Shown: positions 33,077 through 41,590, counted from the stretch's first letter. The stretch is 64,000 nucleotides of DNA from Poriferisodalis sp965215815 (GCF_965215815.1 NZ_CBDCEO010000013.1:1488001-1552000); one strand, 5' to 3'. Notes: generated from the sequence alone by a model not told the origin. Numbers and translations are program-made.

Positions 33077-34198
33077 TCACAGCGTGATCACCAGGTTGCC
33101 GATGTGCTCTTTGCGGCCGAAGGCCTCCTGGGCGGCATGAATCTCCTCAAGCCGATAGGTGCCGCCGAGAATCGGCCGGATCTCGCCTCGTTCGATGTAC
33201 CCGACGAGATCAGTGAAGATGCCCGGCTCGTAGATGGTCGCTCCGTACAACTCAAGATCGTTGAGGTACAAGGTCCGCAAATCGAGTTGCACGATCGGTC
33301 CCCCGATGGCGCCCGCAGTGACGTATCGCCCCCCGCGGGTGAGCACATCGAGCCAGCCCGCAAAGCTGTCCCCACCGACCACATCTGCGACAGCGTCGAA
33401 TGGACCGCCGTTGGCCGACACCGCTGCGGCAGCGACTGATGGGGTCTCGCGAGCCACAGCGGCATCAGCGCCGATGTCGCGCACCTGGGCGATCTTCGAG
33501 CTGCTGGCCACGGCGACCACGCGTGCGCCGCGCCGCTTCGCGAGCTGCACCAGGGCGCTGCCGACCCCGCCGCTGGCACCGGTCACCGCGATGCTCTGGC
33601 CGCTGCGTAGACCGATGCGCGCCAGCATGTGCTCTGCGGTCACCGATGAGCACGGGAACGTTGCGAGCTCGGCGTCGGAGAGATCCGAGTTGATGGGGTG
33701 CACATTGATGATCGGCACAGCTGCGAACTCGGCGAACCCCCCGTCGGCTTCGCTGCCGAGATACCCGGCCTTGCTGCGATCGGACGGATCGTCGGGATCG
33801 CGCAGGCACGGATCGACGATGACTCGCTTCCCGACCAGCGCAGTGTCGGCGACGTCTGGGCCCACTGCGACGACACGCCCCACCACGTCGGCGCCCTGGA
33901 TACGGGGGAATTGGAGGCTCGTGCGCCCCCACGCGGCCTCATCGACGCTCGCCTCGGCATATCCGCCTTCGCTGGTTGGCGAGTTCACCGCGCGGCTGTA
34001 CCAGCCCACGCGGGTGTTGATGTCGGTGTTGTTCATGCCGCACGCCGACACCCGAATCAGCGCATCACCGGGACCAGGCACCGGCACGTGCACGTCGTCT
34101 CGCACCTCCAGCATCTCGGGTCCGCCGCTGCCGACGAGCAGCGCTGCGCGCATCGTCGGTCTAGATGGCTCGCCCGATGGTGGGGTGGCGACAGTCAT
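33077..34198 (-). CDS. MDR-family alcohol dehydrogenase/quinone oxidoreductase-like protein
   Basis: Medium-chain dehydrogenase/reductase of 373 aa. The GroES-like N-terminal domain includes VPVPGPGDALIRVSACGMNNTDINTRVG; the Rossmann fold has SIAVTGASGGVGSALVQLAKRRGARVVAVA (about residue 195). The catalytic zinc site of alcohol dehydrogenases is not clearly kept, so a zeta-crystallin-like reductase is more likely; the cofactor is probably NADPH. ATG 34198 is a reasonable start, with a second at 34153 (MRAALLVG). It is divergent from the Rieske oxygenase across a 91-base gap, so the two may share regulation. Confidence 0.83.
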   Translation of the reverse strand: MTVATPPSGEPSRPTMRAALLVGSGGPEMLEVRDDVHVPVPGPGDALIRVSACGMNNTDINTRVGWYSRAVNSPTSEGGYAEASVDEAAWGRTSLQFPRIQGADVVGRVVAVGPDVADTALVGKRVIVDPCLRDPDDPSDRSKAGYLGSEADGGFAEFAAVPIINVHPINSDLSDAELATFPCSSVTAEHMLARIGLRSGQSIAVTGASGGVGSALVQLAKRRGARVVAVASSSKIAQVRDIGADAAVARETPSVAAAAVSANGGPFDAVADVVGGDSFAGWLDVLTRGGRYVTAGAIGGPIVQLDLRTLYLNDLELYGATIYEPGIFTDLVGYIERGEIRPILGGTYRLEEIHAAQEAFGRKEHIGNLVITL

Positions 34199-34289
34199 GC
34201 GGATTCGAGATGGACATGTTCGGTCATGAGTGCGCGGCAGAATATCGGCCAGTGGAGACCGCGAAATCGCAGATGATCGGAATTGCTGC

Positions 34290-35441
34290 ATGAATTCGCC
34301 GGACCGCAACGTTCCGACCGATGGCGATGACCGTGGGGTTGCTGACAGCCTTCGGCCGCGAGCGCTGCCGACTCGCTACTACACCGATCCGGCGATCCAC
34401 GCTGCCGAGATGTCTGCCGTGTTCGCTCGGTCCTGGCAGCTCGTCGGTCATCGGTCCCAGGTGAGCAAGCCCGGCCAGGTCCTCACGGCGACGGTCGGCG
34501 ACGAGTCCGTCTTCGTCGTCAACGACGGCGGCCAGATCCGCGCCTTCTTCAACGTCTGCCAGCACCGGGGTCACGAATTGTTCCCGCCACAACACCCGGG
34601 TGGAGACGTAGCAGAAGCCCCAGGTGTCATCACGTGCCCGTACCACGCCTGGGTGTACGGGCTGGATGGCAGGCTGCTCAGCGCACGCAGTCGCAACGTC
34701 GGCGAGCTCTGCATCCCACGCCTCGCAGTCGAGGGGCTCGCCGGATTCCTCTTTGTCAATGTGGATCCAGACGCGCTCCCGCTGGCGCAGCACGCGCCCG
34801 GCGTTGCTGACGAGATCCTGGCGATCGCCCCTCAAGCTTCGACCCGCATCCGGACCTGGCGCCGAACGCAACTCATCGCCGCGAATTGGAAAATCGCAGT
34901 GGAGAACTACAACGAGTGCTACCACTGCCCGAACGTGCATCGATCGTTCACATCCGGCGTTGTTGACCCTGCCAGCTACCGGATCACTCCGGACTGCACA
35001 GTGATCCGCCATACGGCCAGAGGCGTCGAGAGCGAGCGGTCCTTCTATCAGCGCCCCGAAGCCAGCGACGACTATGCCGCGTTCTACATCTGGCCGGCCT
35101 CTTCGATCCAGTGCTATCCCGGTCAAGCGCTCAATACCTACCGTTGGGTGCCCTGTGCACCGGATCGGACTCTGCTGGTTCGGGAGTGGTGGTTCGACGG
35201 CGCCGAGCCGACCGATGTGCAGCGCAAGATCATCGACTTGGACTGGAACACCACGGTGTCGGAGGACCTGAAGCTCGTCGAGTCGACTCAGCGCGGTGTT
35301 CGGAGCCGCGGATATCGGCCTGGGCCGCTCGTCACCGAGCCGTCCGGAATCGCCTCGGTACACAGCGAAGATGCTGTGGCACATCTCGGGACGCTGCTGC
35401 TGTCAGCACTTCACGACGAGCGGCCACCGAGCGAGCGCTGA
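34290..35441 (+). CDS. Rieske oxygenase alpha subunit, quaternary-ammonium (GbcA/CntA-like) type
   Basis: 383 aa. The Rieske [2Fe-2S] site is CQHRGH (Cys90, His92) and CPYHAW (Cys116, His119). The mononuclear iron site is NYNECYHCPNVH (His212, His217). The residue that bridges the two metal centres, Asp in most ring-hydroxylating dioxygenases, is Glu209. A bridging Glu is known in carnitine monooxygenase CntA and related enzymes that demethylate or cleave quaternary amines, so glycine betaine, carnitine or choline is a likely substrate. This fits the choline genes at the left of the window. No reductase partner (CntB/GbcB) is adjacent. The start ATG 34290 lacks a strong Shine-Dalgarno. Confidence 0.82.
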   Translation: MNSPDRNVPTDGDDRGVADSLRPRALPTRYYTDPAIHAAEMSAVFARSWQLVGHRSQVSKPGQVLTATVGDESVFVVNDGGQIRAFFNVCQHRGHELFPPQHPGGDVAEAPGVITCPYHAWVYGLDGRLLSARSRNVGELCIPRLAVEGLAGFLFVNVDPDALPLAQHAPGVADEILAIAPQASTRIRTWRRTQLIAANWKIAVENYNECYHCPNVHRSFTSGVVDPASYRITPDCTVIRHTARGVESERSFYQRPEASDDYAAFYIWPASSIQCYPGQALNTYRWVPCAPDRTLLVREWWFDGAEPTDVQRKIIDLDWNTTVSEDLKLVESTQRGVRSRGYRPGPLVTEPSGIASVHSEDAVAHLGTLLLSALHDERPPSER

Positions 35442-35445
35442 TCCG

Positions 35446-36408
35446 GTGACCGAGTCGAGCGCACCGCGCATCGCCGTGATCGGCAGCCTGAACGCCGACG
35501 TGACGCTGTGGGTGCCCAGGCGTCCGTCGCCTGACGAGACAATGCACGCCGATCGCATTGAGTGGTTCCGCGGCGGCAAGGGCGCCAATCAAGCGGTCGC
35601 TGCGGCCCGGCTAGGCGCGAGCGTGGTCATGGTCGGCTGTGTCGGCGACGATGAGCAGGGACGCTGGCTGCGCTCGGGTCTCGTTGCCGAGGGGATCGAC
35701 TGCCGGCACGTGGCGAGTGTCGACGTTCCAACCGGCCTGGCGGTGATCACCGTCGATCCCGACGACGTGTCGATCGTGGTGGCTGCCGGTGCCAACGCTT
35801 CTCTCGATACTGAAGGCGTGCAGGCGGCCGCCGGCGAGATTGCTGGGGCGGACGCTCTGCTGCTCCAAGGTGAGGTGAGCGTCGACGCGGCCCGAGCGGC
35901 AGCCGAGATCGCCCGTCAGCACGAGGTGATCGTGGTGCTGAACCCGGCCCCCTACAACGACGTCGCTCCCGCGGTGCTGCCGCTGGCGGACATCGTCATC
36001 GTGAACCGGGCCGAAGCGGAGCAGTTGCATCAATCGCATTCAGGCGGCAGTGCTGCCGAGCTGCGCCCCGATGTCGTGCTCGTCGAGACTCGGGGCGCGG
36101 CTGGCTGTGTGGTCCGCGCGTCTCGTACGGTGCCGCCGTCGCTACGGACGCGGGACTCAGACGGCATCGGTGAACACATCAACGTGCCGGCGCCGCAGGT
36201 CGCCGTTGTCGACGCAACAGGCGCGGGAGACGCATTTGCGGGGGCGTTCGCGGTCGGCATGGCATCGGGTGCCGGTCCGCATGCGGCGGCCCAGTTCGCC
36301 GTGCGGGCCGGCGCGTGGGCGGTGGGGGTCGCTGGTGCGCAGCCGAGTCTGCCGATGATGGCGCAGCTGCGGGGCTTCGAGGACGTTGCCGCTCAGGCCA
36401 GACCGTAG
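35446..36408 (+). CDS. rbsK: Ribokinase (PfkB family)
   Basis: Sugar kinase of 320 aa. The N-terminal signature is IGSLNADVTLWVPRRP followed by WFRGGKGANQAVAAARLGA; the C-terminal PfkB signature is VVDATGAGDAFAGAFAVG with the catalytic Asp. Both the GGKGANQA motif and the length fit ribokinase, which phosphorylates D-ribose at O5, better than other PfkB kinases. An insert around SRTVPPSLRTRDSDGIGEH is unusual. It starts at GTG 35446, 4 bases after the Rieske gene, and its last 16 bases overlap the convergent upp gene. Confidence 0.85.
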   Translation: MTESSAPRIAVIGSLNADVTLWVPRRPSPDETMHADRIEWFRGGKGANQAVAAARLGASVVMVGCVGDDEQGRWLRSGLVAEGIDCRHVASVDVPTGLAVITVDPDDVSIVVAAGANASLDTEGVQAAAGEIAGADALLLQGEVSVDAARAAAEIARQHEVIVVLNPAPYNDVAPAVLPLADIVIVNRAEAEQLHQSHSGGSAAELRPDVVLVETRGAAGCVVRASRTVPPSLRTRDSDGIGEHINVPAPQVAVVDATGAGDAFAGAFAVGMASGAGPHAAAQFAVRAGAWAVGVAGAQPSLPMMAQLRGFEDVAAQARP

Positions 36409-37022
36409 AGACGATCACCGGCATCGCCGAGTCCCGGCACGATGAACGCCCGCTCGTCGAGATGGCTGTCGACGGCGGCCGTCACCACGCGGACATTGGA
36501 GGCGCTGGCCTGCAGAGCTGCGATTCCCTCGGGTGCAGCGAGGGCGCACACCATCGTGACCGGGCCCACACCCGACGCTGCCAGCACTCGTATCACCTCG
36601 GCCGCCGAGCCACCCGTCGCCAGCATCGGGTCGAGCACCAGCACTGGTCGATCTTCCAACACGGTCGGCAGCGATTCGAGGTAGCGCTCGTGGCCGACGC
36701 CGTCGGGTGTCTCGATCCTTCGCATCCCGATGAACCCCACCGGTGCGGCAGGCAAGAGTCTCAGCGCTGCATCGAGCATTCCCAGCCCAGCTCGCAGGAC
36801 GGGCACGATCGCTGGCATCGGTTCGAGCCGCGAGCCCTCAGCGGGTCCGAGCGGCGTCTCTACTGGCACAGGGACACATGCCGCGTCGGCGAGTGCCTCT
36901 GACACCAGCAAGAACGTCAGCGCGTCGAGTCGCTGACGGAACTCTTCGACGGCGGTGTTCTTGTCGCGCAGTCGAGTGAGAAGAGCGGCGGCTACCGGAT
37001 GGTCGACAATGGTGATACTCAT
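36393..37022 (-). CDS. upp: Uracil phosphoribosyltransferase
   Basis: Pyrimidine salvage enzyme of 209 aa making UMP from uracil and PRPP. Typical stretches are ITIVDHPVAAALLTRLRDKNTA at the N-terminus, VPVLRAGLGMLDAALRLLP, the PRPP motif VLVLDPMLATGGSAAEVI, and the C-terminal IVPGLGDAGDRLYG, which is the uracil-binding end. Length is normal. Confidence 0.96.
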   Translation of the reverse strand: MSITIVDHPVAAALLTRLRDKNTAVEEFRQRLDALTFLLVSEALADAACVPVPVETPLGPAEGSRLEPMPAIVPVLRAGLGMLDAALRLLPAAPVGFIGMRRIETPDGVGHERYLESLPTVLEDRPVLVLDPMLATGGSAAEVIRVLAASGVGPVTMVCALAAPEGIAALQASASNVRVVTAAVDSHLDERAFIVPGLGDAGDRLYGLA

Positions 37023-37245
37023 GGGCTGACTCTCACGGGCTCATCTCTGCGGTGGGATTGGGGTCCGTGCGCAAGTTAGGTGCTCAGGGGTACACCCGGA
37101 AGCGCTTCTTTGGCCCTACGCTCACAACACTGCCGCTGCCATGCGGTTCTTCGTCATTTATAAGCGCGGCCAACCAACGTGAGTTGCAGCGCACGCCGGC
37201 CTCGGCGGGAGGAACCCGGGCCGTACACCGACGGGAGGTCACCCG

Positions 37246-37863
37246 ATGAACAGCCAAGCCGGCGAATCCAACAGCGGCGCAGCGGTGCGCGGACTGCTGC
37301 TGGTGCTGGTGGCCGTCGTCGTGGGCGTACTGCTGCTCCGCTCGGTCGACGATCCCGACAACGCTGTCGTGCCCGACACGACGCCGGCGGCCGAGCTAGG
37401 GGACACACTCCCGCCCGCAACACAGGCGCCGACGCCGACGACCGCTGTTTCAGGCGCCACCGGAACCGACCCGGTCACCACCGTCGAGCCGCCTGTCACG
37501 GAGGACCCTTCCACCGACACCACCTCGGCGGGAGCAGAACCGTTCCAGCCGAGACCGGCGGCCGAGGTATCGGTCCAGGTCGCCAACTCCACGACCGTGC
37601 GCGGAGCTGCGGGCCGGCTCACCGACCGATTCAAGACGCTGAGCTACATCACCAATTCACCGACTAACTACGTGGGTACGCCGCTCGACCTGACGCGGAT
37701 CTACTACCAGCCGGGTTCCCTGCTCGAAGCGCGAGCGATCGCCGGAGTGCTGGAGCTCGACGCCGACAACGACGTGTTCCCGATGCTGGCGGACACATCG
37801 GCCGTGTCGGACTTTGAGACACCCGACGTGCTGGTGGCGCTGGGGACCGATCTGGCTGAGTAG
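37246..37863 (+). CDS. LytR C-terminal domain (LytR_C) membrane-anchored protein
   Basis: 205 aa. A short cytoplasmic N-terminus precedes one TM helix (GLLLVLVAVVVGVLLL, about residues 16-31). A Thr/Pro/Ala-rich linker follows (residues 38-105), then a C-terminal LytR_C domain with VSVQVANSTTVRGAAGRLTDRF, TRIYYQPGSLLEARAIAGVL and VLVALGTDLA. The domain should face outside and is associated with cell-wall or polymer-ligating LCP proteins, though here it is free-standing. ATG 37246 has a GGGAGGT just upstream. The 223-base gap before it contains TATAAG at about 37161, a possible -10 box. glxK follows after 5 bases. Confidence 0.8.
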   Translation: MNSQAGESNSGAAVRGLLLVLVAVVVGVLLLRSVDDPDNAVVPDTTPAAELGDTLPPATQAPTPTTAVSGATGTDPVTTVEPPVTEDPSTDTTSAGAEPFQPRPAAEVSVQVANSTTVRGAAGRLTDRFKTLSYITNSPTNYVGTPLDLTRIYYQPGSLLEARAIAGVLELDADNDVFPMLADTSAVSDFETPDVLVALGTDLAE

Positions 37864-37868
37864 GCGAC

Positions 37869-38906
37869 ATGCGGGTCGTGGTGTGCCCGGACAAGTTCCG
37901 TGGCACAGCGTCCGCCGCAGGGGTAGCAGCAGCTATCGAGGCGGGGGTACGTCGGCACGCCGGCGCTGACGCTCACGTGGCATGCCTTCCTGTTGCGGAC
38001 GGCGGCGAAGGCACGCTCGAAGCGCTGGGCGGACCGAATCGCACGTCGCTGGTGACCGGGCCGCTGCGGACATTGGTAGAAGCCGAATGGCGGCTCGTCG
38101 GCGACACCGCGATTGTGGAGATGGCTCGCGCCAGCGGACTGCTGCTGGCTGGCGGAGCCGAGGGAAACGATCCGCTCGCGGCAACAACCGCTGGCACCGG
38201 TGAGCTGATCGCGGAGGCTGTCGCCAGCGGCGCCCGGCGCGTGATCGTGGGAGTGGGTGGCTCTGCCACCACCGATGGCGGTCTCGGCGCGCTCGACGCC
38301 ATGTCACCGCTGGCTCGCCTCGCCGGCGTCTCGGTGGTGGTGGCCTGCGATGTGCGCACCCGCTTCTGTGACGCCGCACGCATTTTCGGACCCCAGAAGG
38401 GTGCTTCGCCGCCGAAGATCGAGCTGCTGACCCGCCGCCTGGAACGACTCGTCGACCTGTACCACGAGCGCTATGGGATCGACGTCACCGAGATGCCCGG
38501 CGCGGGCGCGGCCGGTGGCCTGGCGGGCGGTCTGGCGGCGGGCCTGCGGGCCGAGCTGGCCCCCGGGTTTGAGGTCGTCGCAACCGAGGTTGGCCTGCCC
38601 GAAGCGATCGAAGGCGCCGATCTGGTCATTACCGGCGAAGGACGGCTCGATGCAGGTTCGTTCGACGGGAAAGTCGTGGGCGGCGTGCTGGAGATGGCGG
38701 CCGAGGCCGGAGTGCCAGTGGGCGTCGTCGTGGGCGCTCGAGATCCAGGTACCGATCCTGCGGATTGGCGCCCACCCACAGGCGAGTCCCCCCTCACGCA
38801 CCTTGTAGTGCTGACCGAGCGCTACGGGGCGGAGCGGTCGATGGGCGACACGCTGTCGGCAGTGCGCGATGCCGCCTCTGATCTGGCGGCAAATCTGGTC
38901 TCTTGA
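37869..38906 (+). CDS. glxK: Glycerate kinase (GlxK/GarK family)
   Basis: 345 aa. The N-terminal CPDKFRGTASAAGVAAAIEAG and PVADGGEGTLEAL, the central VGVGGSATTDGGLGAL, FGPQKGASPPKIELL, PGAGAAGGLAGGLAAGL and the C-terminal ITGEGRLDAGSFDGKVVGGVLEMA match the glycerate 2-kinase family PF02595. It phosphorylates D-glycerate for entry into glycolysis. It lies right after the LytR_C gene and before the CIRCE-controlled groEL promoter, with no functional link to groEL. Confidence 0.92.
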   Translation: MRVVVCPDKFRGTASAAGVAAAIEAGVRRHAGADAHVACLPVADGGEGTLEALGGPNRTSLVTGPLRTLVEAEWRLVGDTAIVEMARASGLLLAGGAEGNDPLAATTAGTGELIAEAVASGARRVIVGVGGSATTDGGLGALDAMSPLARLAGVSVVVACDVRTRFCDAARIFGPQKGASPPKIELLTRRLERLVDLYHERYGIDVTEMPGAGAAGGLAGGLAAGLRAELAPGFEVVATEVGLPEAIEGADLVITGEGRLDAGSFDGKVVGGVLEMAAEAGVPVGVVVGARDPGTDPADWRPPTGESPLTHLVVLTERYGAERSMGDTLSAVRDAASDLAANLVS

Positions 38907-38914
38907 GTTGGCGG

Positions 38915-38941
38915 TTAGCACTCTCAGCTCTAGAGTGCTAA
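38915..38941. promoter_or_regulatory. CIRCE element (HrcA operator) of groEL
   Basis: TTAGCACTC-N9-GAGTGCTAA is an exact match to the CIRCE consensus bound by the heat-shock repressor HrcA. The symmetry extends three more bases on each side (CGG/CCG). It lies 9 bases after the glxK stop and 145 bases before the groEL start. Confidence 0.95.
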
Positions 38942-39003
38942 CCGCGTCATGAGGTGCAGCAGCGACGTGGCGCCCCGTCACCCAGTTGCCCATGCACCAA
39001 TAG

Positions 39004-39054
39004 GCCCATTGACAAATCAACCCGATTGACCAATCAACCCGATTGACCAATCAA
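39004..39054 (+). repeat. 17-bp tandem repeat in the groEL leader
   Basis: Two exact copies of CCCGATTGACCAATCAA (39021-39037 and 39038-39054) and an upstream copy with three mismatches (39004-39020). The unit contains a short palindrome, GATTG-ac-CAATC. The array lies between CIRCE and the groEL ribosome-binding site and is AT-richer than its surroundings. Confidence 0.9.
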
Positions 39055-39086
39055 AACAGTGTCACCGAGGACAGGAGCCACCTGAT

Positions 39087-40706
39087 ATGGCCAAGATGAT
39101 CACGTTCGACGACGAGGCCCGCCGCGCGCTCGAGTCGGGCATGAACCAGCTCGCCGACGCAGTGCGCGTCACGTTGGGCCCCAAGGGTCGCAACGTCGTG
39201 CTGGACAAGAAGTGGGGTGCACCCACGATCACCAACGACGGCGTGTCGATTGCCAAGGACATCGAGTTGGAAGACCCGGTGGAGCGCATCGGAGCCGAAC
39301 TCGTCAAGGAAGTCGCCAAGAAGACCGACGACGTTGCGGGCGACGGCACCACCACAGCCACCGTGCTGGCATGGACGATGGTGCGCGACGGCCTGCGCAA
39401 CGTGACTGCAGGTGCCAACCCGATGGCCGTGAAGCGGGGCATCGAGGCCGGCGTCGAAGCCGCCGTGGGTGCTATCGAAGACATGGCGATCAGCGTCACC
39501 GATTCGAAGACCCATGTCGCCCAGGTGGCGGCAATCTCTGCCGCCGACAGCGACATCGGCCAGCTGATCAGCGACGCGTTCGACAAGGTCGGCAAGGACG
39601 GTGTGATCACCGTTGAGGAATCGCAGACCTTCGGCCTCGAGATGGATCTCGTCGAGGGCATGCGCTTCGACAAGGGCTACATCTCGCCGTACTTCGTCAC
39701 CGATCCCGACACGCAGGAAGCCGTGCTCGAGGAGGCGAACATCCTGTTCATGCAGGGCAAGATCTCGGCAGTGCGTGACGTGCTGCCGGTGCTCGAGAAG
39801 GTGACCCAGGCAGGCAAGCCGCTCGTCATCATCGCCGAGGACGTCGAGGGCGAGGCCCTCGCCACGCTCGTCGTGAACAAGATCCGCGGCACGATCCGCT
39901 CAGTGGCTGTGAAGGCTCCCGGATTCGGCGACCGCCGCAAGGCCATGCTCGCCGACATGGCGATTCTGACCGGTGGCCAGGTCATCAGCGAGGACGTGGG
40001 TCTCAAGCTCGAGAACACCACGCTCGATCTGCTGGGCACCGCCCGCCGAGTGGTCGTCTCCAAGGACGAGACAACCATCATCGAGGGTGCTGGCGACGAG
40101 TCCGAAGTGCGGGGTCGGATCGAGCAGATCAAGAACGAGATCGAGAACTCCGACTCGGACTACGACCGCGAGAAGCTGCAGGAGCGGCTGGCGAAGCTGT
40201 CCGGCGGCGTTGCAGTTCTGCGCGTCGGTGCGGCCACCGAGGTCGAGCTGAAGGAAAAGAAGCACCGCATCGAAGACGCGGTCAGCACCACCAAGGCGGC
40301 CATCGAGGCCGGCGTGGTGGCTGGTGGCGGTGTCACCTTGGTGCGGGCTGAGTCGGCAGTGCAGGCAGCAGCGGAAGCCCTGGATGGTGACGAGGCCACC
40401 GGTGCCCGGCTTGTCCAGCGTGCGCTGTCGGGACCGCTGAGGCAGATCGCCGAGAACGCCGGCCTTGAGGGCGGCGTAGTGGTCAGCCGGGTCCGTGAGC
40501 TTGAGGGCTCGATAGGTCTCAATGCTGCTACTGGCGTGTACGAGGACCTCGTCGGAGCAGGCGTCATCGACGCCGCCAAGGTGACGCTGTCGGCGCTGCA
40601 GAACGCTGCGTCGATCGCCGCACTATTCCTCACCACCGAAGCGGTCATCTGCGAGGAGCCCGATTCCGGTGGCGGCGGCGGCGGCATGCCGGACATGGAC
40701 TTCTAG
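39087..40706 (+). CDS. groEL: 60-kDa chaperonin GroEL
   Basis: Protein-folding chaperonin of 539 aa. It starts MAKMITFDDEARRALESG. It has the ATP-binding VTLGPKGRNVVLDKKWGAPTITNDGVSIAK and DDVAGDGTTTATVLA, the apical domain, and the cpn60 signature AVEAGVVAGGG-like stretch (AAIEAGVVAGGGVTLV). The C-terminus is the Gly-rich GGGGGGMPDMDF. No groES is next to it, so this is a separate, CIRCE-controlled copy; actinobacteria often carry one groES-linked and one solo groEL. AGGAG lies about 10 bases upstream of the ATG. Confidence 0.97.
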   Translation: MAKMITFDDEARRALESGMNQLADAVRVTLGPKGRNVVLDKKWGAPTITNDGVSIAKDIELEDPVERIGAELVKEVAKKTDDVAGDGTTTATVLAWTMVRDGLRNVTAGANPMAVKRGIEAGVEAAVGAIEDMAISVTDSKTHVAQVAAISAADSDIGQLISDAFDKVGKDGVITVEESQTFGLEMDLVEGMRFDKGYISPYFVTDPDTQEAVLEEANILFMQGKISAVRDVLPVLEKVTQAGKPLVIIAEDVEGEALATLVVNKIRGTIRSVAVKAPGFGDRRKAMLADMAILTGGQVISEDVGLKLENTTLDLLGTARRVVVSKDETTIIEGAGDESEVRGRIEQIKNEIENSDSDYDREKLQERLAKLSGGVAVLRVGAATEVELKEKKHRIEDAVSTTKAAIEAGVVAGGGVTLVRAESAVQAAAEALDGDEATGARLVQRALSGPLRQIAENAGLEGGVVVSRVRELEGSIGLNAATGVYEDLVGAGVIDAAKVTLSALQNAASIAALFLTTEAVICEEPDSGGGGGGMPDMDF

Positions 40707-40767
40707 CGGGAGCCTTCACAGACCCCCACGAACACCCCAATCCAACACTGCACAACCCAATGAAGTA

Positions 40768-40787
40768 GCCCGGGTCAACGCCCGGGC
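40768..40787 (+). terminator. Hairpin after groEL, probable terminator
   Basis: GCCCGGG-tcaacg-CCCGGGC forms a 7-bp GC stem 62 bases after the groEL stop, with no clear U-tract. It lies just upstream of the vapBC promoter region. Confidence 0.55.
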
Positions 40788-40835
40788 CGCTTCGCGCCCC
40801 CGTCGTCGCCGCCAGCTTCCTGATATCTTCTGCCT

Positions 40836-41042
40836 ATGGCGAAGACATCTGTGGAGATCGATCGAGACATCGCTGCTCAGGCTGCGGAGATTCTTGGGAC
40901 AGCGACACTGCGCGAGACCATCGATGCCTCGCTGCGCGAGATCGTGAACGTGAAACTTCGCCTCGAACTCGTTGAAATGCTGTCCGAGCCCGGCCGTTTC
41001 GACTTCGCAGCAGCGGAACACGCGTGGGGTGGGCAGCACTGA
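40836..41042 (+). CDS. vapB: VapB-type antitoxin
   Basis: 68 aa. The N-terminal MAKTSVEIDRDIAAQAAEILG, followed by ATLRETIDASLREIV, is the ribbon-helix-helix-like pattern of VapB antitoxins. The C-terminus (RLELVEMLSEPGRFDF...AWGGQH) is the part that usually wraps the toxin. It ends one base before the vapC start, the standard antitoxin-toxin layout, and is expected to autorepress the pair together with VapC. Confidence 0.85.
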   Translation: MAKTSVEIDRDIAAQAAEILGTATLRETIDASLREIVNVKLRLELVEMLSEPGRFDFAAAEHAWGGQH

Positions 41043-41043
41043 C

Positions 41044-41463
41044 GTGGCCCGCGCCACTCATCTCGCCGATACCAGCGCATTCGGACGCTTCCAACGCCCG
41101 GAGGTCCGCGAAGCGGCCATTCCCATAGTCGCGTCCGGGCGGGTTGCGCTGTGCGCTCCGGTGATCTACGAGCTGGGGTTCAGCGCTCGCAATGCCGCTG
41201 ATTACGACGAGATCATGATGCGAGCTGCCGCCTTCGAAGTGGCCCCGACCAGTGACGGCGACCTCGGCAGAGCACTCGCGATACAGCGCCAACTGGCGCG
41301 CCGCGGACACCACCGGGCCGTCTCGCTGGTTGACATGCTGGTTGCCGCAATTGCAGAAAACCGCGGCCTGATCGTCTTGCACTACGACGCCGACTTTGAT
41401 CTCATCTCTGACATCACCGGTCAACCCACCGAGTGGATTGTCGAACGAGGAACCGCCGACTGA
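41044..41463 (+). CDS. vapC: VapC-type PIN-domain ribonuclease toxin
   Basis: About 139 aa from GTG 41044. The PIN-domain acidic residues are all present: Asp9 (LADTSAF), Glu43 (YELGFSARN), Asp97 (LVDMLVAAIA) and Asp115/117 (HYDADFDLI). VapC toxins cut tRNA or rRNA when not held by VapB. An upstream in-frame GTG (41029) overlapping vapB is possible. Length is normal and no key residue is missing, so the pair looks intact. Confidence 0.88.
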   Translation: MARATHLADTSAFGRFQRPEVREAAIPIVASGRVALCAPVIYELGFSARNAADYDEIMMRAAAFEVAPTSDGDLGRALAIQRQLARRGHHRAVSLVDMLVAAIAENRGLIVLHYDADFDLISDITGQPTEWIVERGTAD

Positions 41464-41540
41464 GCCCGATGGAGGGAACGTGGATGCCGGTTCACGCCTG
41501 TGAACAGACGGGTAGCAATCCGTACTGTGCGCCGGCGATC

Positions 41541-41583
41541 GGGTACCGGCACGGACGAAACGATGCGGGGGGTGCCGGTACCC
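41541..41583. repeat. Perfect 12-bp inverted repeat just upstream of fdhD
   Basis: GGGTACCGGCAC (41541-41552) and GTGCCGGTACCC (41572-41583) pair exactly around a 19-base loop. The right arm ends 7 bases before the fdhD ATG, so in a transcript the hairpin would sit on the ribosome-binding site. It could also terminate vapBC transcription. Confidence 0.8.
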
Positions 41584-41590
41584 TGACCTG

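Noticed and set aside
38902..38922. CTTGAGT near CIRCE as a possible HspR (HAIR) site
   Set aside because: The second half ACTCAAG is not present at the required spacing; only CIRCE is supported.
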